Below, piece by piece: positions 37,601 through 52,200 of a DNA stretch of 64,000 bases. The stretch's first letter is position 1, and every line of letters starts with the position of its first letter. The translations under genes were made by a program, and so were the position numbers. The DNA lies in contig OY756966.1 of the NCBI GenBank assembly GCA_963580455.1, positions 24,865,001 to 24,929,000 of the forward strand, in the 5' to 3' direction. The notes below the pieces were generated by a model that was given only the letters and a program-made list of their open reading frames with translations, had not been told where the DNA came from and ran no database searches. This stretch comes from Euonymus europaeus (taxonomy: Eukaryota > Streptophyta > Magnoliopsida > Celastrales > Celastraceae).

Positions 37601-38956
37601 TCAAAATCCGAAACGCCAGGATTGTAGAGCCCGAAAAGTAGTGTGAAATCAAGCTAAAAATCACCGAATTCAGAACTCGGAGTCAACGGATATTCATAAA
37701 ACCGTTTACGTAGAGAAACCACATTTCGCGGCTAACTAGGTGAAACGAGACCTACTAGCCACGAGTTCTGAAATCAAAATCCGAAACGGCAGGATTGTAG
37801 AGCTCGAAAAGTAGTGTGAAATCAAGCTAAAAATCACCGAATTCAGAACTCTGGGTCAACGTATATTCATAAAACCGTTTACGTAAAGAAACCACATTTC
37901 GCGGCTAACTAGGTGAAACGAGACCTACTATCCACGAGTTCTGAAATCAAAATCCGAAACGGCAGGATTGTAGAGCTCGAAAAGTAGTGTGAAATCAAGC
38001 TAAAAATCATCGAATTCAGAACTCTGAGTCAACGAATATTCATAAAACCGTTTACGTAAAGAAACGACATTTCGCGGCTAAGTAGGTGAAACGAGACATA
38101 CTAGCCACGAGTTCTGAAATCAAAATCCGAAACTCCAGGATTCTAGAGCCCGAAAAGTATTGTGAAATCAAGCTAAAAATCACCGAATTCAGAACTCTGG
38201 GTCAACGGATATTCATAAAACCGTTCACGTAAAGAAACCACATTTCGCGGCTAACTAGGTGAAACGAGACCTACTAGCCACGAGTTTTGAAATCAAAATC
38301 CGAAATGCCAGGATTGTAGAGCTCAAAAATTAGTGTGAAATCAAGCTAAAAATCACCGAATTCAGAACTCTGAGTCAACGAATATTCATAAAACCGTTTA
38401 CGTAAAGAAACGACATTTCGCGGCTAAGTAGGTGAAACGAGGCATACTAGCCACGAGTTCTGAAATCAAAATCCGAAACGCCAGGATTGTAGAGCCCGAA
38501 AAGTAGTGTGAAATCAAGCTAAAAATCACCGAATTCAGAACTCGGAGTCAACGGATATTCATAAAACCGTTTACGTAGAGAAACCACATTTCGCGGCTAA
38601 CTAGGTGAAACGAGACCTACTAGCCACGAGTTCTGAAATCAAAATCCGAAATGGCAGGATTGTAGAGCTCAAAAAGTAGTGTGAAATCAAGCTAAAAATC
38701 ACCGAATTCAGAACTCTGGGTCAATGGATATTCATAAAACCGTTTACGTAAAGAAACCACATATCGCGGCTAACTAGGTGAAACGAGACCTACTAGCCAC
38801 GAGTTCTGAAATCAAAATCCGAAATGCCAGGATTGTAGAGCTCGAAAAGTAGTGTGAAATCAAGCTAAAAACCATCGAATTCAGAACTCTGAGTCAACGA
38901 ATATTGATAAAACCGTTTACGTAAAGAAACGACATTTCGCGGCTAACTAGGTGAAA
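34620..38956. repeat. Patchwork with five-unit (865 bp) local duplications
   Basis: 35270-36134 and 36135-36999 are two copies of a five-unit block. They share the rare CCAGGCGTTCTGAAATT sequence at 36029 and 36894. A second 865-bp offset links 37346-37864 with 38211-38729 and shares ACGAGGCATACT at 37572 and 38437. The unit starting at 35098 is 172 bp because one base is missing in CTGTTACG. Outside these pairs the order of types does not settle into one HOR. No non-satellite sequence is present. Confidence 0.82.
35098..35269. repeat. 172-bp monomer with a one-base deletion
   Basis: AAAACTGTTACG stands where the consensus has AAAACCGTTTACG, which is one base short with a C to T change at the adjacent CpG. 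It also disrupts the TTTACGTAAA palindrome. No other copy shares it. Confidence 0.9.
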
Positions 38957-41900
38957 CGAGACATACTAGCCACGAGTTCTGAAATCAAAATCCGAAACGC
39001 CAGGATTGTAGAGCTCGAAAAGTAGTATGAAATCAAGTTAAAAATCACCGAATTCAGAACTCTGGGTCAACGGATATTCATAAAACCGTTCACGTAAAGA
39101 AACCACATTTCGCGGCTAACTAGGTGAAACGAGACCTACTAGCCACGAGTTTTGAAATCAAAATTCGAAACGCCAGGATTGTAGAGCTCGAAAAGTAGTG
39201 TGAAATCAAGCTAAAAATCACCGAATTCAGAACTCTGAGTCAACGAATATTCATAAAACCGTTTACGTAAAGAAACGACATTTCGCGGCTAAGTAGGTGA
39301 AACGAGACATACTAGCCACGAGTTCTGAAATCAAAATCCGAAACTCCAGGATTGTAGAGCCCGAAAAGTATTGTGAAATCAAGCTAAAAATCACCGAATT
39401 CAGAACTCGGAGTCAACGGATATTCATAAAACCGTTTACGTAAAGAAACCACATTTCGCGGCTAACTAGGCGAAACGAGACCTACTAGCCACGAGTTCTG
39501 AAATCAAAATCCGAAATGGCAGGATTGTAGAGCTCAAAAAGTAGTGTGAAATCAAGCTAAAAATCACCGAATTCAGAACTCTGGGTCAATGGATATTCAT
39601 AAAACCGTTTACGTAAAGAAACCACATATCGCGGCTAACTAGGTGAAACGAGACCTACTAGCCACGAGTTCTGAAATCAAAATCCGAAACGCCAGGATTG
39701 TAGAGCTCGAAAAGTAGTGTGAAATCAAGCTAAAAATCACCGAATTCAGAACTCTGAGTCAACGAATATTCATAAAACCGTTTACGTAAAGAAACGAAAT
39801 TTCGCGGCTAACTAGGTGAAACGAGACATACTAGCCACGAGTTCTGAAATCAAAATCCGAAACGCCAGGATTGTAGAGCCCGAAAAGTACTGTGAAATCA
39901 AGCTAAAAATCACCGAATTCAGAACTCGGAGTCAACGAATATTCATAAAACCGTTTACGTAAAGAAACCACATTTCGCGACTAACTAGGTGAAACGAGAC
40001 CAACTATTCAAGAGTTCTGATATCAAAATCCGAAACACCAGGATTGTAGAGCTTTAAAAGTAATGTGAAATCAAGCTAAAAATCACCGAATTCAGAAACC
40101 GGAGTCAACGGATATTCATAAAACCGTTTACGTAAAGAAACCACATATCGCGGCTAACTAGGTGAAACGAGACCTACTATCCACGAGTTCTGAAATCAAA
40201 ATCCGAAATGCCAGGATTATAGAGCTCAAAAATTAGTGTGAAATCAAGCTTAAAATCACCGAATTCAGAACTCTGAGTCAACGGATATTCATAAAACCGT
40301 TTACGTAAAGAAACCACATTTCGCGGCTAACTAGGTGAAACGAGACCTACTATCCACGAGTACTGAAATCAAAATCCGAAACGCCAGGATTGTAGAGCTC
40401 GAAAAGTAGTATGAAATCAAGCTAAAAATCACCGAATTCAGAACTCGGAGTCAACGGATATTCATAAAACCGTTCACGTAAAGAAACCACATTTCGCGGC
40501 TAACTAGGTGAAACGAGACCTACTAGCCACGAGTTTTGAAATCAAAATTCGAAACGCCAGGATTGTAGAGCTCGAAAAGTAGTGTGAAATCAAGCTAAAA
40601 ATCACCGAATTCAGAACTCTGGGTCAACGGATATTCGTAAAACCGTTTACGTAAAGAAACCACATTTCGCGGCTAACTAGGTGAAACGAGACCTACTATC
40701 CACGAGTTCTGAAATCAAAATCCGAATCAGCAGGATTGTAGAGCTCGAAAAGTAGTGTGAAATCAAGCTAAAAATCACCGAATTCAGAACCCGGAGTCAA
40801 CGGATATTCATAAAACCGTTTACGTAAAGAAACCACATTTCGCGGCTAACTAGGTGAAACGAGACCTACTATCCACGAGTTTTGAAATCAAAATCCGAAA
40901 CGGTAGGATTGTAGAGCTCGAAAAGTAGTATGAAATCAAGCTAAAAATCACCGAATTCAGAACTCTGGGTCAACGGATATTCGTAAAACCGTTTACGTAA
41001 AGAAACCACATTTCGCGGCTAACTAGGTGAAACGAGACCTACTATCCACGAGTTCTGAAATCAAAATCCGAAATGGCAGGATTGTAGAGCTCGAAAAGTA
41101 ATGTGAAATCAAGCTAAAAATCACCGAATTCAGAACTCTGGGTCAACGTATATTCCTAAAACCGTTTACGTAAAGAAATCACATTTCGCGGCTAACTACG
41201 TTAAACGAGACCTACTATCCACGAGTTTTGAAATCAAAATCCGAAATGGCAGGATTGTAGAGCTCGAAAAGTAGTATGAAATCAAGCTAAAAATCACCGA
41301 ATTCAGAACTCTGGGTCAACGGATATTCGTAAAACCGTTTACGTAAAGAAACCACATTTCGCGGCTAACTAGGTGAAACAAGACCTACTAGCCACGACTT
41401 CTGATATAAAAATCCGAAACACCAGGATTGTAGAGCTTTAAAAGTAGTGTGAAATCAAGCTAAAAATCACCGAATTCAGAACCCGGAGTCAACGGATATT
41501 TATAAAACCGTTTACGTAAAGAAACCACATATCGCGGCTAACTAGGTGAAACGAGACCTACTATCCACGAGTTTTGAAATCAAAATCCGAAATGGCAGGA
41601 TTCTAGAGCTCGGATATTAGTGTGAAATCAAGCTAAAAATCCCCGAATTCAGAACTCTGAGTCAACGTATATTCCTAAAACCGTTTACGTAAAGAAATCA
41701 CATTTCGCGGCTAACTACGTTAAACGAGACCTACTATCCACGAGTTTTGAAATCAAAATCCGAAATGGCAGGATTGTAGAGCTCGAAAAGTAGTATGAAA
41801 TCAAGCTAAAAATCACCGAATTCAGAACTCTGGGTCAACGGATATTCGTAAAACCGTTTACGTAAAGAAACCACATTTCGCGGCTAACTAGGTGAAACAA

Positions 41901-43746
41901 GACCTACTAGCCACGACTTCTGATATAAAAATCCGAAACACCAGGATTGTAGAGCTTTAAAAGTAGTGTGAAATCAAGCTAAAAATCACCGAATTCAGAA
42001 CCCGGAGTCAACGGATATTTATAAAACCGTTTACGTAAAGAAAACACATATCGCGGCTAACTAGGTGAAACGAGACCTACTATCCACGAGTTTTGAAATC
42101 AAAATCCGAAATGGCAGGATTGTAAAGCTCGAAAAGTAGTATGAAATCAAGCTAAAAATCACCGAATTCAGAACTCTGGGTCAACGGATATTCGTAAAAC
42201 CGTTTACGTAAAGAAACCACATTTCGCGGCTAACTAGGTGAAACGAGACCTACTATCCACGAGTTCTGAAATCAAAATCCGAAATGGCAGGATTGTAGAG
42301 CTCGAAAAGTAGTGTGAAATCAAGCTAAAAATCACCGAATTCAGAACTCTGGGTCAACGTATATTCATAAAACCGTTTACGTAAAGAAATCACATTTCGC
42401 GGCTAACTACGTTAAACGAGACCTACTATCCACGAGTTTTGAAATCAAAATCCGAAAAGGCAGGATTGTAGAGCTCGAAAAGTAGTATGAAATCAAGCTA
42501 AAAATCACCGAATTCAGAACTCTGGGTCAACGGATATTCGTAAAACCGTTTACGTAAAGAAACCACATTTCGCGGCTAACTAGGTGAAACAAGACCTACT
42601 AGCCACGAGTTCTGATATCAAAATCCGAAACACCAGGATTGTAGAGCTTTAAAAGTAGTGTGAAATCAAGCTAAAAATCACCGAATTCAGAACCCGGAGT
42701 CAACGGATATTCATAAAACCGTTTACGTAAAGAAACCACATTTCGCGGCTAACTAGGTGAAACGAGACCTACTATCCACGAGTTCTGAAATAAAAATCCG
42801 AAACGGCAAGATTGTAGAGCTCGAAAAATAGTGTGAAATCAAGCTAAAAATCACCGAATTCAGAACTCTGAGTCAACGAATATTCATAAAACCGTTTACG
42901 TAAAAAAACGACATTTCGCGGCTAACTAGGTGAAACGAGACATACTGGCCACGAGTTTTGAAATCAAATTCCGAAATTCCAGGATTGTAGAGCCCGAAAA
43001 GTAGTGTGAAATCAAGCTAAAAATCACCGAATTCAGAACTCGGAGTCAACGGATATTCATAAAACCGTTTACGTAAAGAAACCACATTTCGCGGCTAACT
43101 AGGTGAAACGAGACCTACTATCCAAGAGTTCTCAAATCAAAATCCGAAATGGCAGGATTGTAGAGCTTTAAAAGTAGTGTGAAATCAAGCTAAAAATCAC
43201 CGAATTCAGAACTCGGAGTCAACGGATATTCATAAAACCGTTTACGTAAAGAAACCACATTTCGCGGCTAACTAGGTGAAACGAGACCTACTATCCACGA
43301 GTTCTGAGATCAAAATTCGAAACGACAGGATTGTAGAGCTCGAAAAGTAGTATGAAATCAAGCTAAAAATCACCGAATTCAGAATTCGGAGTCAACGGAT
43401 ATTCATAAAACCGTTTACGTAAAGAAACCACATTTCGCGGGTAACTAGGTGAAACGAGACCTACTATCCACGAGTTCTGAAATCAAAATCCGAAATGCCA
43501 GGATTCTAGAGCTCGGATATTAGTGTGAAATCAAGCTAAAAATCCCCGAATTCAGAACTCTGAGTCAACGGATATTCATAAAACCGTTTACGTAAAGAAA
43601 CGACATTTCGCGGCTAACTAGGTGAAACGAGACCTACTATCTACGAGTTCTGAAATCAAAATCCGAAACGGCAGGATTGTAGAGCTCAAAAAGTAGTGTG
43701 AAATCAAGCTAAAAATCACCGAATTCAGAACTCTGGGTCAATGGAT
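38957..43746. repeat. Weakly ordered tract with a three-unit (519 bp) duplication
   Basis: 41152-41670 and 41671-42189 are tandem copies of a trimer. Shared rare variants are TATTCCTAAAACC, TACGTTAAACG, CACGACTTCTGATATA and TATTTATAAAACC. A related TACGTTAAACG unit occurs again at 42363. The ATTCGTAAAACC variant, which is common in the right third of the window, first appears at about 40634. This tract is the transition between the left family, which has shortened units, and the right family, which has none. Confidence 0.82.
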
Positions 43747-46700
43747 ATTCATAAAACCGTTTACGTAAAGAAACCACATATCGCGGCTAACTAGGTGAAA
43801 CGAGACCTACTAGCCAGGAGTTGTGAAATCAAAATCCGAAACGGCAGGATTGTAGATCTCGAAAAGTAGTGTGAAATCAAGATAAAAATCACCGAATTCA
43901 GAACACTGAGTCAACGAATATTCATAAAACCGTTTACGTAAAGAAACGACATTTCGCGGCTAACTAGGTGAAATGAGACATACTAGCCACGAGTTCTGAA
44001 ATTAAAATCCGAAATGCCAGGATTGTAGAGCCCGAAAAGTAGTGTGAAATCAAGCTAAAAATCACCGAATTCAGAACTCGGAGTCAACGGATATTCATAA
44101 AACCGTTTACGTAAAGAAACCACATTTCGCGGCTAACTAGGTGAAACGACACCAACTATCCAAGAGTTCTGATATCAAAATCCGAAATGGCAGGATTGTA
44201 GAGCTCTAAAAGTAGTGTGAAATGAAGCTAAAAATCACCGAATTCAGAACCCGGAGTCAACGGATATTCATAAAACCGTTTACGTAAAGAAACGACATAT
44301 CGCGGCTAACTAGGTGAAACGAGACCTACTATCCACGAGTTCTGAAATCAAAATCCGAAATGCCAGGATTATAGAGCTCGAAAATTAGTGTGAAATCAAG
44401 CTAAAAATCACCGAATTCAGAACTCTGGGTCAACGGATATTCGTAAAACCGTTTACGTAAAGAAACCACATTTCGCGGCTAACTAGGTGAAACAAGACCT
44501 ACTAGCCACGAGTTCTGAAATCAAAATCCGAAACGCCAGGATTGTAGAGCTCGAAAAGTAGTGTGAAATCAAGCTAAAAATCACCGAATTCAGAACCCGG
44601 AGTCAACGGATATTCACAAAACCGTTTACGTAAAGAAACGACATTTCGCGGCTAACTAGGTGAAACGAGACATACTGGCCACGAGTTTTGAAATCAAAAT
44701 CCGAAGCACCAGGATTGTAGAGCCCGAAAAGTAGTGTGAAATCAAGATAAAAATCACCGAATTCAGAACTCGGAGTCAAAGGATATTCATAAAACCGTTT
44801 ACGTAAAGAAACCACATTTCGCGGCTAACTAGGTGAAACGAGACCTACTATCCAAGAGTTCTGAAATCAAAATCCGAAACACCAGGATTGTAGAGCTTTA
44901 AAAGTAGTGTGAAATCAAGCTAAAAATCACCGAATTCAGAACTCGGAGTCAACGGATATTCATAAAACCGTTTACGTAAAGAAACCACATTTCGCGGCTA
45001 ACTAGGTGAAACGAGACCTACTAGCCACGAGTTTTGAAATCAAAATCCGAAACATCAGGATTCTAGAGCTCGAAAAGTAGTGTGAAATCAAGCTAAAAAT
45101 CACCGAATTCAGAACTCGGAGTCAACGTATATTCATAAAACCGTTTACGTAAAGAAACCACATTTCGCGGCTAACTAGGTGAAACGAGACCTACTATCCA
45201 CGAGTTCTGAAATCAAAATCCGAAATGGTAGGATTGTAGAGCTCGGAAATTAGTGTGAAATCAGGCTAAAAATCACCGAATTCAGAACCCGGAGTCAACG
45301 GATATTCACAAAACCGTTTACGTAAAGAAACCACATTTCGCGGCTAACTAGGTGAAACGAGACCTACCTGCCACGAGTTCTGAAATCAAAATCCGAAATG
45401 GCAGGATTGTAGAGCTCGAAAAGTAGTGTGAAATCAAGCTAAAAATCACCGAATTCAGAACTCTGGGTCAACGTCAATTCATAAAACCGTTTACGTAAAG
45501 AAATCACATTTCGCGGCTAACTACGTGAAATGAGACCTACTATCCACGAGTTCTGAAATCAAAATCCGAAACGGCAGGATTGTAGAGCTCGAAAAGTAGT
45601 GTGAAATCAAGATAAAAATCACCGAATTCAGAACTCGGAGTCAACGGATATTCATAAAACAGTTTACGTAAACAAACCACATTTCGCGGCTAACTAGGTG
45701 AAACGAGACCTACTATCCACGAGTTTTGAAATCAAAATCCGAAACGCCAGGATTGTAGAGCCCGAAAAGTAGTGTGAAATCAAGCTAAAAATCACCGAAT
45801 TCAGAACTCTGGGTCAACGTCAATTCATAAAACCGTTTACGTAAAGAAATCACATTTCGCGGCTAACTAGGTGAAACGAGACCTACTAGCCACGAGTTCT
45901 GAAATCCAAATCCGAAACGGCAGGATTGTAGAGCTCGAAAAGTAGTGTGAAATCAAGCTAAAAATCACCGAATTCAGAACTCGGAGTCAACGGATATTCA
46001 TAAAACCGTTTACGTAAAGAAACCACATTTCGCGGCTAACTAGGTCTAACGAGACCTACTATCCAAGAGTTCTGAAATCAAAATCCGAAACACCAGGATT
46101 GTAGAGCTTTAAAAGTAGTGTGAAATCAAGCTAAAAATCACCGAATTCAGAACTCGGAGTCAACGGATATTCATAAAACCGTTTACGTAAAGAAACCACA
46201 TTTCGCGGCTAACTAGGTGAAACGAGACCTACTAGCCACGAGTTCTGAAATCAAAATCCGAAACCGCAGGATTGTAGAGCTCGAAAAGTAGTGTGAAATC
46301 AAGCTAAAAATCACCGAATTCAGAACTCGGAGTCAACGGATATTCAAAAAACCGTTTACGTAAAGAAATCACATTTCGTGGCTAACTACGTGAAACGAGA
46401 CCTACTAGCCACGAGTTCTGAAATCAAAATCCGAAACGCCAGGATTGTAGAGCTCGAAAAGTAGTGTGAAATCAAGCTAAAAATCACCGAATTCAGAACT
46501 ATGAGTCAACGTATATTCATAAAACCGTTTACGTAAAGAAATCACATTTCGCGGCTAACTACGTGAAACGAGACCTACTATCCACGAGTTCTGAAATCAA
46601 AATCCGAAACGGCAGGATTGTAGAGCTCGAAAAGTAGTGTGAAATCAAGCTAAAAATCACCGAATTCAGAACTCTGGGTCAACGGATATTCGTAAAACCG

Positions 46701-49282
46701 TTTACGTAAAGAAACCACATTTCGCGGCTAACTAGGTGAAACAAGACCTAGTAGGCACGAGTTCTGAAATCAAAATCCGAAAGGCCAGGATTGTAGAGCT
46801 CGAAAAGTAGTGTGAAATTAAGCTAAAAATCACCGAATTCAGAACTCTAAGTCAACGAATATTCATAAAACCGTTTACGTAAAGAAACGACATTTCGCGG
46901 CAAAGTAGGTGAAACGAGACATACTGGCCACGAGTTTTGAAATCAAAATCCGAAACGCCAGGATTGTAGAGCCCGAAAAGTAGTGTGAAATCAAGCTAAT
47001 AATCACCGAATTCAGAACTCGGAGTCAACGGATATTCATAAAACCGTTTACGTAAAGAAACCACATTTCGCGGCTAACTAGGTGAAACGAGACCTACTAT
47101 CCAAGAGTTCTGAAATCAAAATCCGAAACACCAGGATTGTAGAGCTTTAAAAGTAGTGTGAAATCAAGCTAAAAATCACCGAATTCAGAACTCGGAGTCA
47201 ACGGATATTCATAAAACCGTTTACGTAAAGAAACCACATTTCGCGGCTAACTAGGTGAAACGAGACCTACTAGCCACGAGTTCTGAAATCAAAATCCGAA
47301 ACCGCAGGATTGTAGAGCTCGAAAAGTAGTGTGAAATCAAGCTAAAAATCACCGAATTCAGAACTCGGAGTCAACGGATATTCAAAAAACCGTTTACGTA
47401 AAGAAATCACATTTCGTGGCTAACTACGTGAAACGAGACCTACTAGCCACGAGTTCTGAAATCAAAATCCGAAACGCCAGGATTGTAGAGCTCGAAAAGT
47501 AGTGTGAAATCAAGCTAAAAATCACCGAATTCAGAACTATGAGTCAACGTATATTCATAAAACCGTTTACGTAAAGAAATCACATTTCGCGGCTAACTAC
47601 GTGAAACGAGACCTACTATCCACGAGTTCTGAAATCAAAATCCGAAACGGCAGGATTGTAGAGCTCGAAAAGTAGTGTGAAATCAAGCTAAAAATCACCG
47701 AATTCAGAACTCTGGGTCAACGGATATTCGTAAAACCGTTTACGTAAAGAAACCACATTTCGCGGCTAACTAGGTGAAACAAGACCTAGTAGGCACGAGT
47801 TCTGAAATCAAAATCCGAAAGGCCAGGATTGTAGAGCTCGAAAAGTAGTGTGAAATTAAGCTAAAAATCACCGAATTCAGAACTCTAAGTCAACGAATAT
47901 TCATAAAACCGTTTACGTAAAGAAACGACATTTCGCGGCAAAGTAGGTGAAACGAGACATACTGACCACGAGTTTTGAAATCAAAATCCGAAACGCCAGG
48001 ATTGTAGAGCCCGAAAAGTAGTGTGAAATCAAGCTAATAATCACCGAATTCAGAACTCGGAGTCAACGGATATTCATAAAACCGTTTACGTAAAGAAACC
48101 ACATTTCGCGGCTAACTAGGTGAAACGAGACCTACTATCCAAGAGTTCTGAAATCAAAATCCGAAACACCAGGATTGTAGAGCTTTAAAAGTAGTGTGAA
48201 ATCAAGCTAAAAATCACCGAATTCAGAACTCGGAGTCAACGGATATTCATAAAACCGTTTACGTAAAGAAACCACATTTCGCGGCTAACTAGGTGAAACA
48301 AGACCTACTAGCCACGAGTTCTGAAATCAAAATACGAAAAGGCAGGATTGTAGAGCTCGAAAAGTAGTGTGAAATCAAGCTAAAAATCACCGAATTCAGA
48401 ACCCAGAGTCAACGGATATTCACAAAACCGTTTACGTAAAGAAACCACATTTCGCGGCTAACTAGGTGAAACGAGACCTACTAGCCACGAGTTCTGAAAT
48501 CAAAATCCGAAATGGCAGGATTGTAGAGCTCGAAAAGTAGTGTGAAATCAAGCTAAAAATCACCGAATTCAGAACTCTGGGTCAACGTATATTCATAAAA
48601 CCGTTTACGTAAAGAAATCACATTTCGTGGCTAACTACGTGAAACGAGACCTACTAGCCACGATTTCTGAAATCAAAATCCGAAACTCCAGGATTGTAGA
48701 GCTCGAAAAGTAGTGTGTAATCAAGCTAAAAATCGCCGAATTCAGAACTATGAGTCAACGTATATTCATAAAACCGTTTACGTAAAGAAATCACATTTCG
48801 CGGCTAACTACGTGAAACGAGACCTACTATCCACGAGTTCTGAAATCAAAATCCGAAACGGCAGGATTGTAGAGCTCGAAAAGTAGTGTGAAATCAAGCT
48901 AAAAATCACCGAATTCAGAACTCTGGGTCAACGGATATTCGTAAAACCGTTTACGTAAAGAAACCACATTTCGCGGCTAACTAGGTGAAACAAGACCTAG
49001 TAGCCACGAGTTCTGAAATCAAAATCCGAAACGCCAGGATTGTAGAGCTCGAAAAGTAGTGTGAAATCAAGCTAAAAATCACCGAATTCAGAACTCTAAG
49101 TCAACGAATATTCATAAAACCGTTTACGTAAAGAAACGACATTTCGCGGCTAAGTAGGTGAAACGAGACATACTGGCCACGAGTTTTGAAATCAAAATCC
49201 GAAACGCCAGGATTGTAGAGCCCGAAAACTAGTGTGAAATCAAGCTAAAAATCACCGAATTCAGAACTCTGGGTCAATGGAT
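43747..49282. repeat. 32-unit HOR, 5536 bp, copy 1
   Basis: It is exactly 32 x 173 bp. Markers recur 5536 bp downstream, for example GAGTTGTGAAATC with TAGATCTCG at 43818 and 49354, GGTCTAACGA near 46044 and 51580, and the rare TCAAAGGATATT near 44777 and 50313. The left boundary is sharp: units before 43747 and before 49283 are of different types. Inside, 45996-47033 is repeated at 47034-48071 (six units, 1038 bp). Confidence 0.9.
45996..48071. repeat. Six-unit (1038 bp) tandem duplication within the 32-unit HOR
   Basis: 45996-47033 and 47034-48071 correspond, sharing CCTAGTAGGCACG (46748 and 47786), AAACCGCAGG, ATTCAAAAAACCG and GCAAAGTAGG. One copy has the private GGTCTAACG (near 46044) and the other the private ACTGACCACG (near 47961). 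The second long HOR copy (from 49283) has this six-unit block only once, so this duplication arose in copy 1, or copy 2 has lost it. Confidence 0.9.
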
Positions 49283-52200
49283 ATTCATAAAACCGTTTAC
49301 GTAAAGAAACCACATATCGCGGCTAACTAGGTGAAACGAGACCTACTAGCCACGAGTTGTGAAATCAAAATCCGAAACGGCAGGATTGTAGATCTCGAAA
49401 AGTAGTGTGAAATCAAGATAAAAATCACCGAATTCAGAACACTGAGTCAACGAATATTCATAAAACCGTTTACGTAAAGAAACGACATTTCGCGGCTAAC
49501 TAGGTGAAACGAGACATACTAGCCACGAGTTCTGAAATTAAAATCCGAAATGCCAGGATTGTAGAGCCCGAAAAGTAGTGTGAAATCAAGCTAAAAATCA
49601 CCGAATTCAGAACTCGGAGTCAACGGATATTCATAAAACCGTTTACGTAAAGAAACCACATTTCGCGGCTAACTAGGTGAAACGACACCAACTATCCAAG
49701 AGTTCTGATATCAAAATCCGAAATGGCAGGATTGTAGAGCTCTAAAAGTAGTGTGAAATGAAGCTAAAAATCACCGAATTCAGAACCCGGAGTCAACGGA
49801 TATTCATAAAACCGTTTACGTAAAGAAACGACATATCGCGGCTAACTAGGTGAAACGAGACCTACTATCCACGAGTTCTGAAATCAAAATCCGAAATGCC
49901 AGGATTATAGAGCTCGAAAATTAGTGTGAAATCAAGCTAAAAATCACCGAATTCAGAACTCTGGGTCAACGGATATTCGTAAAACCGTTTACGTAAAGAA
50001 ACCACATTTCGCGGCTAACTAGGTGAAACAAGACCTACTAGCCACGAGTTCTGAAATCAAAATCCGAAACGCCAGGATTGTAGAGCTCGAAAAGTAGTGT
50101 GAAATCAAGCTAAAAATCACCGAATTCAGAACCCGGAGTCAACGGATATTCACAAAACCGTTTACGTAAAGAAACGACATTTCGCGGCTAACTAGGTGAA
50201 ACGAGACATACTGGCCACGAGTTTTGAAATCAAAATCCGAAACGTCAGGATTGTAGAGCCCGAAAAGTAGTGTGAAATCAAGATAAAAATCACCGAATTC
50301 AGAACTCGGAGTCAAAGGATATTCATAAAACCGTTTACGTAAAGAAACCACATTTCGCGGCTAACTAGGTGAAACGAGACCTACTATCCAAGAGTTCTGA
50401 AATCAAAATCCGAAACACCAGGATTGTAGAGCTTTAAAAGTAGTGTGAAATCAAGCTAAAAATCACCGAATTCAGAACTCGGAGTCAACGGATATTCATA
50501 AAACCGTTTACGTAAAGAAACCACATTTCGCGGCTAACTAGGTGAAACGAGACCTACTAGCCACGAGTTTTGAAATCAAAATCCGAAACATCAGGATTCT
50601 AGAGCTCGAAAAGTAGTGTGAAATCAAGCTAAAAATCACCGAATTCAGAACTCGGAGTCAACGTATATTCATAAAACCGTTTACGTAAAGAAACCACATT
50701 TCGCGGCTAACTAGGTGAAACGAGACCTACTATCCACGAGTTCTGAAATCAAAATCCGAAATGGTAGGATTGTAGAGCTCGGAAATTAGTGTGAAATCAA
50801 GCTAAAAATCACCGAATTCAGAACCCGGAGTCAACGGATATTCACAAAACCGTTTACGTAAAGAAACCACATTTCGCGGCTAACTAGGTGAAACGAGACC
50901 TACCTGCCACGAGTTCTGAAATCAAAATCCGAAATGGCAGGATTGTAGAGCTCGAAAAGTAGTGTGAAATCAAGCTAAAAATCACCGAATTCAGAACTCT
51001 GGGTCAACGTCAATTCATAAAACCGTTTACGTAAAGAAATCACATTTCGCGGCTAACTACGTGAAATGAGACTTACTATCCACGAGTTCTGAAATCAAAA
51101 TCCGAAACGGCAGGATTGTAGAGCTCGAAAAGTAGTGTGAAATCAAGATAAAAATCACCGAATTCAGAACTCGGAGTCAACGGATATTCATAAAACAGTT
51201 TACGTAAACAAACCACATTTCGCGGCTAACTAGGTGAAACGAGACCTACTATCCACGAGTTTTGAAATCAAAATCCGAAACGCCAGGATTGTAGAGCCCG
51301 AAAAGTAGTGTGAAATCAAGCTAAAAATCACCGAATTCAGAACTCTGGGTCAACGTCAATTCATAAAACCGTTTACGTAAAGAAATCACATTTCGCGGCT
51401 AACTAGGTGAAACGAGACCTACTAGCCACGAGTTCTGAAATCCAAATCCGAAACGGCAGGATTGTAGAGCTCGAAAAGTAGTGTGAAATCAAGCTAAAAA
51501 TCACCGAATTCAGAACTCGGAGTCAACGGATATTCATAAAACCGTTTACGTAAAGAAACCACATTTCGCGGCTAACTAGGTCTAACGATACCTACTATCC
51601 AAGAGTTCTGAAATCAAAATCCGAAACACCAGGATTGTAGAGCTTTAAAAGTAGTGTGAAATCAAGCTAAAAATCACCGAATTCAGAACTCGGAGTCAAC
51701 GGATATTCATAAAACCGTTTACGTAAAGAAACCACATTTCGCGGCTAACTAGGTGAAACGAGACCTACTAGCCACGAGTTCTGAAATCAAAATCCGAAAC
51801 CGCAGGATTGTAGAGCTCGAAAAGTAGTGTGAAATCAAGCTAAAAATCACCGAATTCAGAACTCGGAGTCAACGGATATTCAAAAAACCGTTTACGTAAA
51901 GAAATCACATTTCGTGGCTAACTACGTGAAACGAGACCTACTAGCCACGAGTTCTGAAATCAAAATCCGAAACGCCAGGATTGTAGAGCTCGAAAAGTAG
52001 TGTGAAATCAAGCTAAAAATCACCGAATTCAGAACTATGAGTCAACGTATATTCATAAAACCGTTTACGTAAAGAAATCACATTTCGCGGCTAACTACGT
52101 GAAACGAGACCTACTATCCACGAGTTCTGAAATCAAAATCCGAAACGGCAGGATTGTAGAGCTCGAAAAGTAGTGTGAAATCAAGCTAAAAATCACCGAA

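Noticed and set aside
44603..44815. 70-codon open frame on the - strand
   Set aside because: It spans parts of two satellite monomers. Because 173 is not a multiple of three, frames shift at every unit and short open stretches appear by chance.
50139..50351. 70-codon open frame on the - strand, almost the same as that at 44603
   Set aside because: Its similarity to the other frame comes only from the 5536-bp HOR (50139 - 44603 = 5536). It is not evidence of protein-level conservation.
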